Shown one piece after another: positions 35,409 through 43,811 of a stretch of DNA of 58,165 nucleotides. Position numbers and translations under genes: made by a program. Under the pieces are notes generated by a model that was given only the letters and a program-made list of their open reading frames with translations, did no database searches and was not told the DNA's origin. The DNA comes from Desulfobacterales bacterium. GTDB lineage: Bacteria > Desulfobacterota > UBA8473. Each line of letters starts with the position of its first letter. The first letter of the stretch is position 1. Location of the stretch: assembly GCA_016209225.1 (NCBI GenBank), contig JACQWO010000048.1, forward strand, positions 66,027-124,191. Reading direction: 5' to 3'.

Positions 35409-37694
35409 ATGGGGAAAAGGTGTTGCTTGATTTTTGTGACGATAATGCTATGTTATCCAATCATTGTCTTAGCCAATACTCCCCTGCAAGCCAAGATTGC
35501 TGTTTTTAACTTCAGAACTGTAAATCTGGAGGCTTCAGGTTATGGTACATCGGTTGCCAATATGCTTATAGATTCTCTTAAAGAGAAAAGTGAACTGATC
35601 ATGATTGGCCGCAGGGATCTTGAGGCTTTTTTGAACCTCCATGATCTCCAGCAGGACGATAATCCGGCAAATGCGGTTAATATCGGTACACAACTGGGGG
35701 TTGACGTAATTGTTGTCGGCAACGTTGAAAAAAAAGGGGCTACAATTGTGGTCAACTGTAAGGTTATCCATGTCAAACAGAAGACGTCTATTTTTGATAC
35801 CCAGTTGGTATCCTTCGGTGATACGGCCATGGGGGGTGAAATTAAAAGGCTGAGTACCTTGATCAGCACAGCAATAGCAAATGCCGCTACCAAAAAAGTG
35901 AGTGAAGAAAAACCGACCTGGGGATGCCCCGTTAATATAAAGAAACGATCGAGTAGCAGTAGTATCTATTTGAACTGGGAAAATGCACCCGGCAACACTG
36001 CCGTCAGTTATGAGGTGTTTCGCAGTAATTCCGAATCCGGTCCTTTTACATGGATTTCCCAGGTTGTGCAACCTGAGTATCTTGATCGGAACTTAGAGAA
36101 GAATACCACTTATTATTATCAGGTCAGGGCATCTGCCGGTAGTGGTATTCGTAGTAATTTTTCCCCAGTTATTCTTGCCGAAACAGTTCCTGTTCCTAAT
36201 CCCCCTGTTATTTTGAAGGCAATAGGTCACATAAAGAGTGTTGAGTTGACATGGTCCCCCAGTCCAGCAAAGAGTGATGATCCCCTGGAATTGAAGGGAT
36301 ATAAACTCTATCGGGCCAAGGTAGAACAGGGTCCCTATAAAGAGGTGGCCAATATCCTCGGTCGGGATCTGGGCATTGGTGTGAATGTCACAACCACCCT
36401 CGACAAATTGCTTAAGGTGACCTATGTAGAACGGGGACTCACCGATGGGGAATACTATTGCTATAAATTGACGGCTTACAATGAAAAGAGTTTGGAAAGT
36501 GATTTTTCCGGCTCTGTTAAAGCCACAACCACATCCGTTGTCAGTGGTCTCTCCGCCCAGGGAATGATAAGGGAAGTTAATCTGACATGGGCTCCTGTTG
36601 ATTCTCCTTTCATCAAGGGATACTACATCTATCGAAGTGATGGAGAAAGCGGAAATTTTACTAAGATTAAGAAGATTGACGTTTCTGGCATTTCAGGTAC
36701 CGGTACAAGGGAGAAGGTGGAGTACACTGACAAGGAAGGACTTGGTGATAAACTCTCCTATTACTATCGAATTACTGCTTTTGAGGATGAAGAAAGAGAA
36801 ACGTCACCATCGGTAGCGGTATCAGCCGCAACAAAGGGTAAACCACCTGCTCCGGAGGCGGTAAAAGCTGTAAGTGGCATGGTAAAAAAGGTGGAACTTA
36901 CGTGGACGGCGGGTTCCCATGAAGACATAGAGGGTTACAAGATCTACTGGTCCAGAGAAAAGGTAGGTAAATATCTGTTGCTCTCAAAATTAAAGGAACG
37001 GACGACCAATAGGTTTACCCACGAGGGGGGAGGGGAAGAAAAGCTCGATGATAACACCACATATTATTACATAATCAGATCCTTCAACAGGGTGGATGTG
37101 GAGAGTGATTTTTCTGAGATAGCCTTTGCTACGACAAAGGCCAGGCCCACGAAACCCTCGGGACTTAAAGGAGAAGAAGGGAAGGTCAAGGCGGTGCCTC
37201 TTATCTGGCTACCAAATCCAGAAAACGATATCACCGCTTATCATATCTGGCGGGCTGGTCCTGAGAAGGAGGATTTTACCCGCATTGCAGATACTCGTGG
37301 TGAGACCGTGTACATTGATAAGGGTCTCAAGGATGGTTCTACCTATCGTTACCGTATCCAGACCGAAGACAGGGATGCGCTGCTAAGTGATTTTTCGGAA
37401 ACCATCGGTATCCAGACCAAGCCGAAACCGAAGCGCCTTGAGGGGTTTAACGGAGACCTACATAAGGGAAGGGTTGTACTCAACTGGAAACCGGGAAGCG
37501 AACCTGATATTTCGCATTATGATGTTTACGAGAAAGGATTTTTTGGTATAAAGAAAATTGCTACCGTTAAAACACCAGGGTTTACCGGGGAAAGTCTTCC
37601 GAAGGGGAAACAAAAAACATATGTCGTTATCTCTGTTGATAAGGGTGGTCTTGAGAGTGAGCCCAGTGAAGAAATAACCATCGTGAGGAAATAG
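35409..37694 (+). CDS. Exported FlgO/CsgG-like protein with about six fibronectin III repeats
   Basis: 761 residues from ATG 35409 (GGAGGAGAG at 35399-35407). Signal peptide to about VLA. Residues 25-165: a CsgG/FlgO-like domain (AKIAVFNFRTVNLEASGYGT; LIMIGRRDLEAFLNLHDL; LGVDVIVVGNVEKKG). Then about six fibronectin type III modules of 85-100 residues, each with a (V)xLxW start and a (T)YYYxxxA end: SIYLNWENAP, SVELTWSPSP, EVNLTWAPVD, KVELTWTAGS, AVPLIWLPNP, RVVLNWKPGS. FN3 arrays usually bind glycans or proteins, so this could be the outward-facing partner of the complex. Confidence 0.85.
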   Translation: MGKRCCLIFVTIMLCYPIIVLANTPLQAKIAVFNFRTVNLEASGYGTSVANMLIDSLKEKSELIMIGRRDLEAFLNLHDLQQDDNPANAVNIGTQLGVDVIVVGNVEKKGATIVVNCKVIHVKQKTSIFDTQLVSFGDTAMGGEIKRLSTLISTAIANAATKKVSEEKPTWGCPVNIKKRSSSSSIYLNWENAPGNTAVSYEVFRSNSESGPFTWISQVVQPEYLDRNLEKNTTYYYQVRASAGSGIRSNFSPVILAETVPVPNPPVILKAIGHIKSVELTWSPSPAKSDDPLELKGYKLYRAKVEQGPYKEVANILGRDLGIGVNVTTTLDKLLKVTYVERGLTDGEYYCYKLTAYNEKSLESDFSGSVKATTTSVVSGLSAQGMIREVNLTWAPVDSPFIKGYYIYRSDGESGNFTKIKKIDVSGISGTGTREKVEYTDKEGLGDKLSYYYRITAFEDEERETSPSVAVSAATKGKPPAPEAVKAVSGMVKKVELTWTAGSHEDIEGYKIYWSREKVGKYLLLSKLKERTTNRFTHEGGGEEKLDDNTTYYYIIRSFNRVDVESDFSEIAFATTKARPTKPSGLKGEEGKVKAVPLIWLPNPENDITAYHIWRAGPEKEDFTRIADTRGETVYIDKGLKDGSTYRYRIQTEDRDALLSDFSETIGIQTKPKPKRLEGFNGDLHKGRVVLNWKPGSEPDISHYDVYEKGFFGIKKIATVKTPGFTGESLPKGKQKTYVVISVDKGGLESEPSEEITIVRK

Positions 37695-37724
37695 AGGGAT
37701 GTCGTTTCCCACATGCGAACTTTA

Positions 37725-37855
37725 TTTTTAGTAACTACTCAGGCACAAAGTGGCAAAGGCACATAGGCACAAAGCAGAGCAAGGTCGTTTCGTTGTTTTT
37801 TCCTACTTTGTGCCGTTGGTGCTCTGTGCCTACCTGAATAGTTACTATTTTTAAA
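37725..37855. repeat. Inverted-repeat element with TAGTAACTA ends
   Basis: The left arm includes TTTTTAGTAACTACTCAGGC and the right arm GCCTACCTGAATAGTTACTA near 37828-37848. The interior has GGCACAAAG and inverse CTTTGTGCC units. Intergenic hairpin or MITE-like element between two genes of the envelope cluster. Confidence 0.65.
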
Positions 37856-37873
37856 ACTAAGGAGGTTTTCGTG

Positions 37874-38242
37874 ATGAGATATAGAGGGGTGCATATTCTA
37901 TTGATATCTCTTATGGTGGTTTTTCTCTGTACTGTATCCTTTGCCGCTGAAATTGGAACATATCAGATTGTTCCTGGCAAAGACGACAATGCCTACCTTG
38001 TTAATACAACGACGGGGGCCGTCTGGGTTCTTACCTATCGTACCCTTCCCACAGGACGGGAACCTGTTGCCATACCCTATAAATTTATAAAATTTTCGCC
38101 TCAGAATTATAAAAGCTTTCTTATTGAGGATATTCCAGGTGCTTTTATAAAATTATCACCCCATAATTATAAAGAATTTCTTAGTGATGATGCCCCTCCT
38201 ACTCCAGGGAAGGTCAAAGAACGTGTTGATGATGGAAAGTGA
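37874..38242 (+). CDS. Small exported protein with internal tandem repeat
   Basis: 122 residues; signal peptide ends SFAAE. AAGGAGG (37859-37865) serves the ATG at 37874 (a GTG lies one codon earlier). The mature protein has TTGAVWVLTYRTLPTGREPV and two consecutive 20-residue units, FIKFSPQNYKSFLIEDIPGA and FIKLSPHNYKEFLSDDAPP. I recognise no family. As the last gene of the lipoprotein run it may belong to the same machine, but this is only positional. Confidence 0.7.
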   Translation: MRYRGVHILLISLMVVFLCTVSFAAEIGTYQIVPGKDDNAYLVNTTTGAVWVLTYRTLPTGREPVAIPYKFIKFSPQNYKSFLIEDIPGAFIKLSPHNYKEFLSDDAPPTPGKVKERVDDGK

Positions 38243-38338
38243 ATTTGTATAGTCAGTACTGTCTAAAATGAGGGGAACAGGGAATATTCTATCTCCGTTA
38301 CAACCATTTCAGTTTACCTAACTCTAAATAGCTCACAC

Positions 38339-38514
38339 TGAAAAATTCCCTTTTCCGCTCTCTGGTTCAGGTTTTTTGACCCATCTATAACTCGCTTCAG
38401 GCATTTTCAGAACTCGCCCTTCGGGCTCAAACACCTGAAAATGCTTATCTTCCGCTTCGTAAAGATGGGTACCCCAAAAATCCTGTTCATGTTCGCTCCA
38501 AAGGAAATTTTTCA
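38339..38514. repeat. Long imperfect palindromic element
   Basis: The ends TGAAAAATTCC and GGAAATTTTTCA are inverse. Internal arms include CAGGCATTTTCAG against CTGAAAATGC and the tight hairpin CGCCCTTCGGGC. It fills most of the gap between the envelope cluster and the acyl-CoA dehydrogenase gene. A 60-codon frame across it is a by-product of the palindrome. 38243-38338 shows nothing else. Confidence 0.7.
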
Positions 38515-38571
38515 TTTTTCAGGACGAACTAAGTTAATTAAACGTAGAATTCCAGGAGAGGTGTTTATCAA

Positions 38572-39699
38572 ATGGATTACAATTTAACTGAGGAAGAACT
38601 GAATATTAGAAACACAATAAGACAATTTGCCAGGAAGGAGATTGCACCCTTTATCGACCAGATAGAGAAAGAAAAGAAGATACCCGAAGACCTTATACAG
38701 AAGATAATGGACATGAAGATAACCGGCTTGCCATTTCCGGAAAAATGGGGTGGATCCGGAGCTTCCTTTACAAGCCTTCTTTTAGCTATCGAGGAGATGT
38801 CTTATGTATATCTCCCATGCATGTTTTACGCGGTTGTGTCTGCCATGACAGCGTATGGATTTCTGAATTACGCCAGTGATTACCTGAAGGAGAAATATCT
38901 TAAAGGGCTGTTGACAGGTTCATTAAAGGGCGCCTGGGCATTTACTGAACCAGAGACCGGATCTGACCCAAAACAGCTGAAGGCAAAGGCAGTCAAAGAT
39001 GGAGATGGTTGGATTCTTAACGGAACGAAGAGATTTATAACCAATTCGAGCATTGCCGACATAGCAGTTATGTTTGCCTTGACGGAAAAAGGAGTAACCG
39101 CCTTTGTTGTAGAAACACAAAACCCAGGATATATAGTAGGGAAGAGAGAAGAGTTTCTCGCTTTTGGTGGCACAGACAACGGTGATATTATTTTGGAAGA
39201 TGCCAGAGTAGAAGGTGAAAACATCCTGGGGGAGGAAGGCCAAGGCTTCAATATATTACTGGGGGTGGAAGTCTTCGCCAAGGTGGTATCCTGTGCGGGG
39301 AATGTGGGGCTGGCCCAAGCAGCATTGGATTATGCAGTGAAGTACGCAAAAGAAAAGACCCACAGGGGTGTTCCAATTGGTTTAAAGTTTCAAATGACCC
39401 AGTGGAATCTGGCTACTATGGCATCAAAAGTTGTTGCCAGTCGTGCTTTTCTTTATTCTGTGGGTGCAAAGATGGACAAAGGGGAAAATGTCTTTGCTGA
39501 ATCGGCGCTCCTTAAAATATTCACCGGTGCTGCTGCAAGGGAAGTGGCCTCTGATGCGGTTCAGGTTCACGGCGCCTATGGTCTATCTAAAGAATACGCA
39601 ATTGAAAGGATATACAGAGAGTCTAAGTTTAACGAGGTAGTACTGGGAACCAGTGAGCTTCAAAGAGTCATAGCAGCAAATGCATTAATGAAAAGCTAA
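38572..39699 (+). CDS. Acyl-CoA dehydrogenase family flavoprotein, atypical active site
   Basis: 375 residues with the three ACAD domains: helical N-domain (LTEEELNIRNTIRQFARKEI), FAD/substrate middle domain (AWAFTEPETGSDPKQLKAKA; DGWILNGTKRFITNSSIADI) and helical C-domain (GNVGLAQAALDYAVKYAKEK, VQVHGAYGLSKEYAIERIYR). The end is VVLGTSELQRVIAANALM, where most ACADs have EGTSxxQR. Leu358 stands where the catalytic Glu should be, and no Glu occupies the alternative isovaleryl-CoA-dehydrogenase position. The reaction may differ from ordinary alpha,beta-oxidation. AGGAGAGG precedes the ATG. Monocistronic as far as can be seen. Confidence 0.9.
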   Translation: MDYNLTEEELNIRNTIRQFARKEIAPFIDQIEKEKKIPEDLIQKIMDMKITGLPFPEKWGGSGASFTSLLLAIEEMSYVYLPCMFYAVVSAMTAYGFLNYASDYLKEKYLKGLLTGSLKGAWAFTEPETGSDPKQLKAKAVKDGDGWILNGTKRFITNSSIADIAVMFALTEKGVTAFVVETQNPGYIVGKREEFLAFGGTDNGDIILEDARVEGENILGEEGQGFNILLGVEVFAKVVSCAGNVGLAQAALDYAVKYAKEKTHRGVPIGLKFQMTQWNLATMASKVVASRAFLYSVGAKMDKGENVFAESALLKIFTGAAAREVASDAVQVHGAYGLSKEYAIERIYRESKFNEVVLGTSELQRVIAANALMKS

Positions 39700-39724
39700 C
39701 CTTATTTAATCTGCTTATAAGATA

Positions 39725-39750
39725 GAGGCCAGGGAATGACCCCTGACCTC
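39725..39750. terminator. Hairpin between convergent genes
   Basis: GAGG-CAGGG and CCCTG-CCTC arms around a short loop, between the stops of the acyl-CoA dehydrogenase (plus) and the PepSY gene (minus). It could act in both directions, but no U-run follows, so it is only a possible terminator. Confidence 0.35.
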
Positions 39751-39763
39751 CAACCTCTAACTC

Positions 39764-40120
39764 CTAGTTGAGATGCCGAACCCATCCGGTTGCCTTGTCA
39801 ATGGCGAGTCTTGCTACCAGAGAATCCTCTTTTGTGCGGATCTCTGCCTCAAAGTAGGTGTCCTTATCTGTGATCTTTCCCACCTTGAGGTTGGGGTTTG
39901 TACCGACATAATTACCGAGAATAGACTTTGCTTCTTTCTCAGTTATGGCTTTAGTCTCTCCATGGGTACCAGGAGCGTTCCGGCAATAGCTACCGTAACC
40001 CTGGCCCATCATATTGCCCCCGTAGCCACCATGACCCCAGTTGTGGGCAAGTGCAACACCTCCCAGCCCTATTCCTAATACCACAGCCAATACTACCAAT
40101 ACAGCCAATCCCTTCTTCAT
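39764..40120 (-). CDS. Periplasmic His/Gly/Met-rich PepSY-domain protein (ZraP-like role)
   Basis: 118 residues. Signal peptide to about ALA, then a metal-ligand-rich stretch (HNWGHGGYGGNMMGQGYGSY, then C and H), then a PepSY-like domain (AITEKEAKSILGNYV...NLKVGKITDKDTYFEAEIRT...ARLAIDKATGWV). The His/Met-rich part suggests binding of Cu or Zn in the periplasm. It is preceded by a near-perfect sigma-54 promoter (40170-40187) and an AAAGGAGGGG ribosome site, and neighbours a ZraSR-like pair. By analogy with zraP-zraSR it is probably the regulated metal-binding partner, though the fold is PepSY rather than ZraP. Confidence 0.78.
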   Translation of the reverse strand: MKKGLAVLVVLAVVLGIGLGGVALAHNWGHGGYGGNMMGQGYGSYCRNAPGTHGETKAITEKEAKSILGNYVGTNPNLKVGKITDKDTYFEAEIRTKEDSLVARLAIDKATGWVRHLN

Positions 40121-40169
40121 ATCTAACCCCTCCTTTCTTCATATTTTTTGTAATACTTGCAATAAGGTA

Positions 40170-40187
40170 ATTGCAATGGCTGTGCCA
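40170..40187 (-). promoter_or_regulatory. Sigma-54 promoter of the PepSY gene
   Basis: On the minus strand: TGGCACAGCCATTGCAAT, with GG and GC 10 nt apart and both TGGCAC and TTGCA matching the consensus. The predicted start is near 40161, giving a leader of about 40 nt. A dyad TGC...GCA at about 40292-40310 (TTGCATAATTATTTCGCA on the plus strand), about 110 nt upstream, could be an activator site. The neighbouring sigma-54 regulator is the obvious activator. Confidence 0.8.
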
Positions 40188-40358
40188 TAGGAAGGGAAAA
40201 ACATGGATAATTACATAAGCTAATGAATTTAAAGTATATTTAGAAGATAAAAATGATGACGAATCATATACTGAAGACATCTATTGCATAATTATTTCGC
40301 ATGAAGGAATTGAAAGGCGGGAAATATTGAGTATTTTTTATGCAGACACAGAATACAG

Positions 40359-41714
40359 TTATATATCTATCCTGTATTCTTTTATCTTGTTCTGAAGGGT
40401 TTTTCTTGTTATTCCAAGAATAATGGCCGCTCTTGTTCTGTTTCCACCGGTCTGTCGAAGTGTCCTCCGTATGACTTCCCTTTCTGTATCCCGAAGGGTA
40501 GTGCCCATGATAATTTCTGATTGTTCTTCTTCCTGCTGATATCCACCGATAGCGGAGGGAAGATCATTCATGGAGATTATGTCCCCTCTACACATGATCA
40601 CCATCCTTTCGACGATGTTCTCAAGCTCTCTCACATTTCCATGCCATGTGTAACGAATTAATGCATCTATTACTCTCGGTTCAAACCCTCTGATACTTCC
40701 CTTGTTCCTCTCATTGTATATACTGAGAAAATGCTCCGCAAGGAGGGGAATATCCTCATTTCTTTCTCTAAGGGGCGGGATAGTAATGGGTACAACATTG
40801 AGCCTGTAGTACAGATCTTCTCTGAACCTTCCCTTTTTAACCTCTTCCTCGAGATCCTTGTTTGTGGCTGTAATGATCCTGACATTCACCTGAATCGTCC
40901 TGGTACCCCCTACAGCCTCGAATTCCCTCTCCTGAAGGACCCTGAGTATTTTAGTCTGGGTTAAAAGAGACATCTCTCCTATCTCATCCAGAAATATTGT
41001 TCCACTGTCGGCAAGTTCGAATCTTCCCCTTTTTTTGTATATAGCGCCGGTAAATGCACCCTTTTCATGACCGAAGAGTTCACTCTCAAGAAGTGTTTCT
41101 GGGAGTGCTGCGCAGTTGACCTTGATATATGGATTCTCTCTTCTCGGGCTGTTCTGATGAATAGCGTTGGCCACAATCTCTTTGCCCGTACCACTCTCTC
41201 CAAGAAGAAGTACAGTAGCATTTGTCGGTGTGACCATAGAGAGGGTTTCGAAAAGCTCTTTCATCTTTGGGCTATTACCTATAATGCTGGAGAAATCAAA
41301 CCTTGTTCCAAGCCGTTCTCTATTCAATAGGTTTTCCTCCTCCAATTGCCTGTAACGAAGGGCTTTATTCACCTTGATAATGAGTTCATCCATATCCAGG
41401 GGTTTGGTAAGATAGTCTTCAGCGCCTGATTTGAGTGCCTGCACCGCGGAATTGATGGACCCGTATGCTGTCATTATGACAACCGGAATGGTGGGGTTTA
41501 TCTGTCTTATCTGTTTGAGAGCCTCCATCCCATCCATCTTTGGCATTCGGATATCCATAAGGACAAGGTCAAAAAACCTATCACTGACCCTATCTACAGC
41601 TTCCTGGCCATCCGACGCCTCCACTAGCTCAAAGCCCTCCTCTTCCAGGTGGGCCCTAAGCATCATCCTATGGCTTTCTTCATCGTCAACAACAAGGATA
41701 GACTTTCTGACCAT
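40359..41714 (-). CDS. Sigma-54-dependent response regulator (ZraR/HydG-like)
   Basis: 451 residues: receiver domain with phospho-acceptor Asp54 (LVLMDIRMPKMDG), AAA+ domain with Walker A GESGTGKE (172-179) and the sigma-54-contacting GAFTGA (219-224), Walker B GTIFLDEIGEM, and a C-terminal Fis-type helix-turn-helix (LRQTGGNRTRAAIILGITRK). It activates RNA polymerase-sigma-54 when phosphorylated. It lies 10 nt downstream of the cognate kinase gene. The sigma-54 promoter at 40170-40187 just beyond its 3' end is the likely target. Confidence 0.92.
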   Translation of the reverse strand: MVRKSILVVDDEESHRMMLRAHLEEEGFELVEASDGQEAVDRVSDRFFDLVLMDIRMPKMDGMEALKQIRQINPTIPVVIMTAYGSINSAVQALKSGAEDYLTKPLDMDELIIKVNKALRYRQLEEENLLNRERLGTRFDFSSIIGNSPKMKELFETLSMVTPTNATVLLLGESGTGKEIVANAIHQNSPRRENPYIKVNCAALPETLLESELFGHEKGAFTGAIYKKRGRFELADSGTIFLDEIGEMSLLTQTKILRVLQEREFEAVGGTRTIQVNVRIITATNKDLEEEVKKGRFREDLYYRLNVVPITIPPLRERNEDIPLLAEHFLSIYNERNKGSIRGFEPRVIDALIRYTWHGNVRELENIVERMVIMCRGDIISMNDLPSAIGGYQQEEEQSEIIMGTTLRDTEREVIRRTLRQTGGNRTRAAIILGITRKTLQNKIKEYRIDI

Positions 41715-41724
41715 GCTTCCTCCT

Positions 41725-43464
41725 TTATGAGATGGGTAACTCGATCCGAAATACCGTTCCCGAGCCTTTTTTGCTTCTTACTGATAAGGTTCCACTGTGA
41801 TTTTCCACAATTCTATGGGCGATGGCAAGCCCCAGTCCTGTACCTCTCTTCTTTGTGGTATAGAAAGGGTCAAATATCTTTGACAGCTCATCTTCAGGGA
41901 TGCCGTGTCCTGTATCCTCGATTTCTACAATGACAACATTAGCATCTTCTCCTCTGAAACAACGAATCCATAGTTTTCCTCCCTCTTGCATAGCATTCAG
42001 ACCATTCAGTTCTATGTTCAGCAGTACCTGGGTGATCTGATCCCTGTCTAGTTCTAGATCAGGAATGTCTTCTTTTATCTCCAGCATCACCTGGATGTCC
42101 TTAGATTTAGCATCGTCATGGATCAGTCCGACACCATGATTAATGAGATCTGTAATGGAGGTCTTTTCCATTAAGGGCTCTTTCGGCCTGGCAAAGTCCA
42201 ATAGATTTGAGATTACTCTATTGAGCCTATCTACCTCCTTGATCATGACCCCACTGTATTTGTGATCTTCGGTTCCGGGAATGGTCTTCTTAAGGAAAAA
42301 CTGGGCAAACCCTTTGATAGAACTCAGTGGATTTCTGATCTCATGTGCCATCCCTGCAGCCAGACTCCCCATGCTTGCAAGCCTTTCGCTTCTCTTAATC
42401 CTATCTTCGAGCTCCTTTATCTCCCTCATGTCCCTCAATATGAATACTGCCCCAAGATCCTCTCCATCTTCAGAGATGAGTCTGGCACCACTTACCGAAA
42501 GGGGGATGGGTTTCCCATCATCATGGAGGCATTCAATTTCCCTTTCAAGAACCCTTTTTTTATGTTTTAGTGACTCGAGAAGTGGGGCTACAAATGTGAG
42601 AAACCTCTTTTTTAGCTCTATACGCTCATCTGGCACTCCCACTAAGCCAAAAATTTCCCTCGCTCTGTTGTTCACTGTGACGATCTCTCCCCTATCGTCA
42701 ATGGAAATAACCCCGTCAGGCATGTTTCCCACTACATTGGTCGTATAGGTAGTCATAGAATTGAGGGTTCTGTTGACAATGTAATAATTTTGGATAAGAA
42801 AGACGAAATATAAGCTTGCTGACCCCAAAACAAGCAGGATCAACCCCATCATTATGGCATGGCGTACATCGCTCCTTCGTGCCTCATCGAATATGCGGGT
42901 ATCTAAACCCACTATAGCATATGCCTTTCCAGATAGGATAGACCCGAAGACTCCTCCCCTGGAAACCATCATAGAGTGCATCATCGAATGTATGGAACCA
43001 TGCACGTCACCCCTCATTCCCCTGGATGTAACTACAGGCTGAAATCTCTTGGCGACAAGGAATTGCCCATCTGTATCGAACCAGCTCTTGGGTTCATTCT
43101 GCCCTTTCAGTTCCCTTAGTTTCTCTATTTGGGGATAGGAAGCGCCTGCCAATTCACCAGCACTATGGGCGATTATGAGACCGCTTTCCTCTACGATACT
43201 TATAAAGCGAATGTCTGTCAGGGTTGAAATTTCGGACATAAGCCACTGAAGATTCCCTACCCTTCCCATCCCCCCTGTTATACCAGAGCGGAAGGATGCC
43301 TCCATACTCCTGAGAACAATGGTACCATCCCTTAAAAGTGATTCCTCCATCCTAACTCTTTCCCGATGGAGGTTCCTGAAGGTTGAGATGCTCAGTAAAA
43401 CAATAAGGGTAAGGACTGTTGCCAGTATTGTGATAGCAGGAAGGTAAAGCCTTTTCTTCCGCAT
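41725..43464 (-). CDS. Membrane sensor histidine kinase (ZraS-like) with Met/His-rich sensor loop
   Basis: 579 residues. TM1 about 8-28, periplasmic sensor to about 200, TM2 about 203-223, PAS domain about 243-350, HisKA with phospho-His374 (GMAHEIRNPLSSIKGFAQFF), and HATPase with N box (VLLNIELNGLNAMQ), DTGHGIP, DPFYTTK and GTGLGLAI. The N box reads NIELNGLNAM, slightly altered. The periplasmic domain holds HGSIHSMMHSMM at residues 155-166, a likely metal-ligand cluster. A copA-type ATPase gene lies upstream. AGAGGT precedes the ATG. Confidence 0.92.
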   Translation of the reverse strand: MRKKRLYLPAITILATVLTLIVLLSISTFRNLHRERVRMEESLLRDGTIVLRSMEASFRSGITGGMGRVGNLQWLMSEISTLTDIRFISIVEESGLIIAHSAGELAGASYPQIEKLRELKGQNEPKSWFDTDGQFLVAKRFQPVVTSRGMRGDVHGSIHSMMHSMMVSRGGVFGSILSGKAYAIVGLDTRIFDEARRSDVRHAIMMGLILLVLGSASLYFVFLIQNYYIVNRTLNSMTTYTTNVVGNMPDGVISIDDRGEIVTVNNRAREIFGLVGVPDERIELKKRFLTFVAPLLESLKHKKRVLEREIECLHDDGKPIPLSVSGARLISEDGEDLGAVFILRDMREIKELEDRIKRSERLASMGSLAAGMAHEIRNPLSSIKGFAQFFLKKTIPGTEDHKYSGVMIKEVDRLNRVISNLLDFARPKEPLMEKTSITDLINHGVGLIHDDAKSKDIQVMLEIKEDIPDLELDRDQITQVLLNIELNGLNAMQEGGKLWIRCFRGEDANVVIVEIEDTGHGIPEDELSKIFDPFYTTKKRGTGLGLAIAHRIVENHSGTLSVRSKKGSGTVFRIELPIS

Positions 43465-43500
43465 TAGTTACCTCTGAAGGCTCAAGTTTGTTGCAAAACA

Positions 43501-43552
43501 ACTAACTCGTTGTAGTAACAGGTGACTTAAATCTCCGTAGTCTCGGAGCGTT
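43501..43552 (-). pseudogene. Fragment of a copper-ATPase 3' end
   Basis: About 50 nt that match the last codons of the CopA gene (44801-44853) at roughly 85% by eye. Read on the minus strand both give [12 protein letters not shown]. The rest of the ATPase is absent. It forms one side of a direct repeat that brackets the Phd/RelE module. The remaining sequence to 43760 holds a hairpin (GTCAAGGG at 43702 with CCCTTGAC to 43731) and nothing else recognisable. Confidence 0.7.
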
Positions 43553-43759
43553 ACGGAGCATAAATTTATCAGACCTTGGGACAGCAAATGGATGTCTGGT
43601 CGCGTAATCTCCAATAACACGCGGACCAAAAAAAGAGAAGAAAAAGGTCGGATTAAGGCAGGTTGCAGTAAAAAGCCACCGGGAGTCCGTCAATCCGGAA
43701 GGTCAAGGGAAATCTCCGTTTTCCCCTTGACAAAACTTATCATGGATGTCCCCAGAATT

Positions 43760-43811
43760 GCTGAATGTTTACAATCAGACGACGCTATAAGCGGTCGGCT
43801 TGTTATGTCTT
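43760..43811 (-). other. attC-like site after the RelE gene
   Basis: On the gene strand: CATAACAAGCCGACCGCT, loop TATA, then AGCGTCGTCTGATTGT. The R''-like CATAACAAG contains the toxin stop codon, as in integron cassettes. The stem CGACCGCT/AGCGTCG pairs with a bulge. The R' box is degenerate. Confidence 0.4.

Noticed and set aside
24564-37694. A curli (csg) operon
   Set aside because: CsgG-fold proteins are present but no CsgA/B-type amyloid repeats, CsgE or CsgF are seen.
38333-38515. A 60-codon reading frame on the minus strand
   Set aside because: It lies wholly inside a nested palindrome, has no ribosome site and shows no domain; the repeat explains it better.
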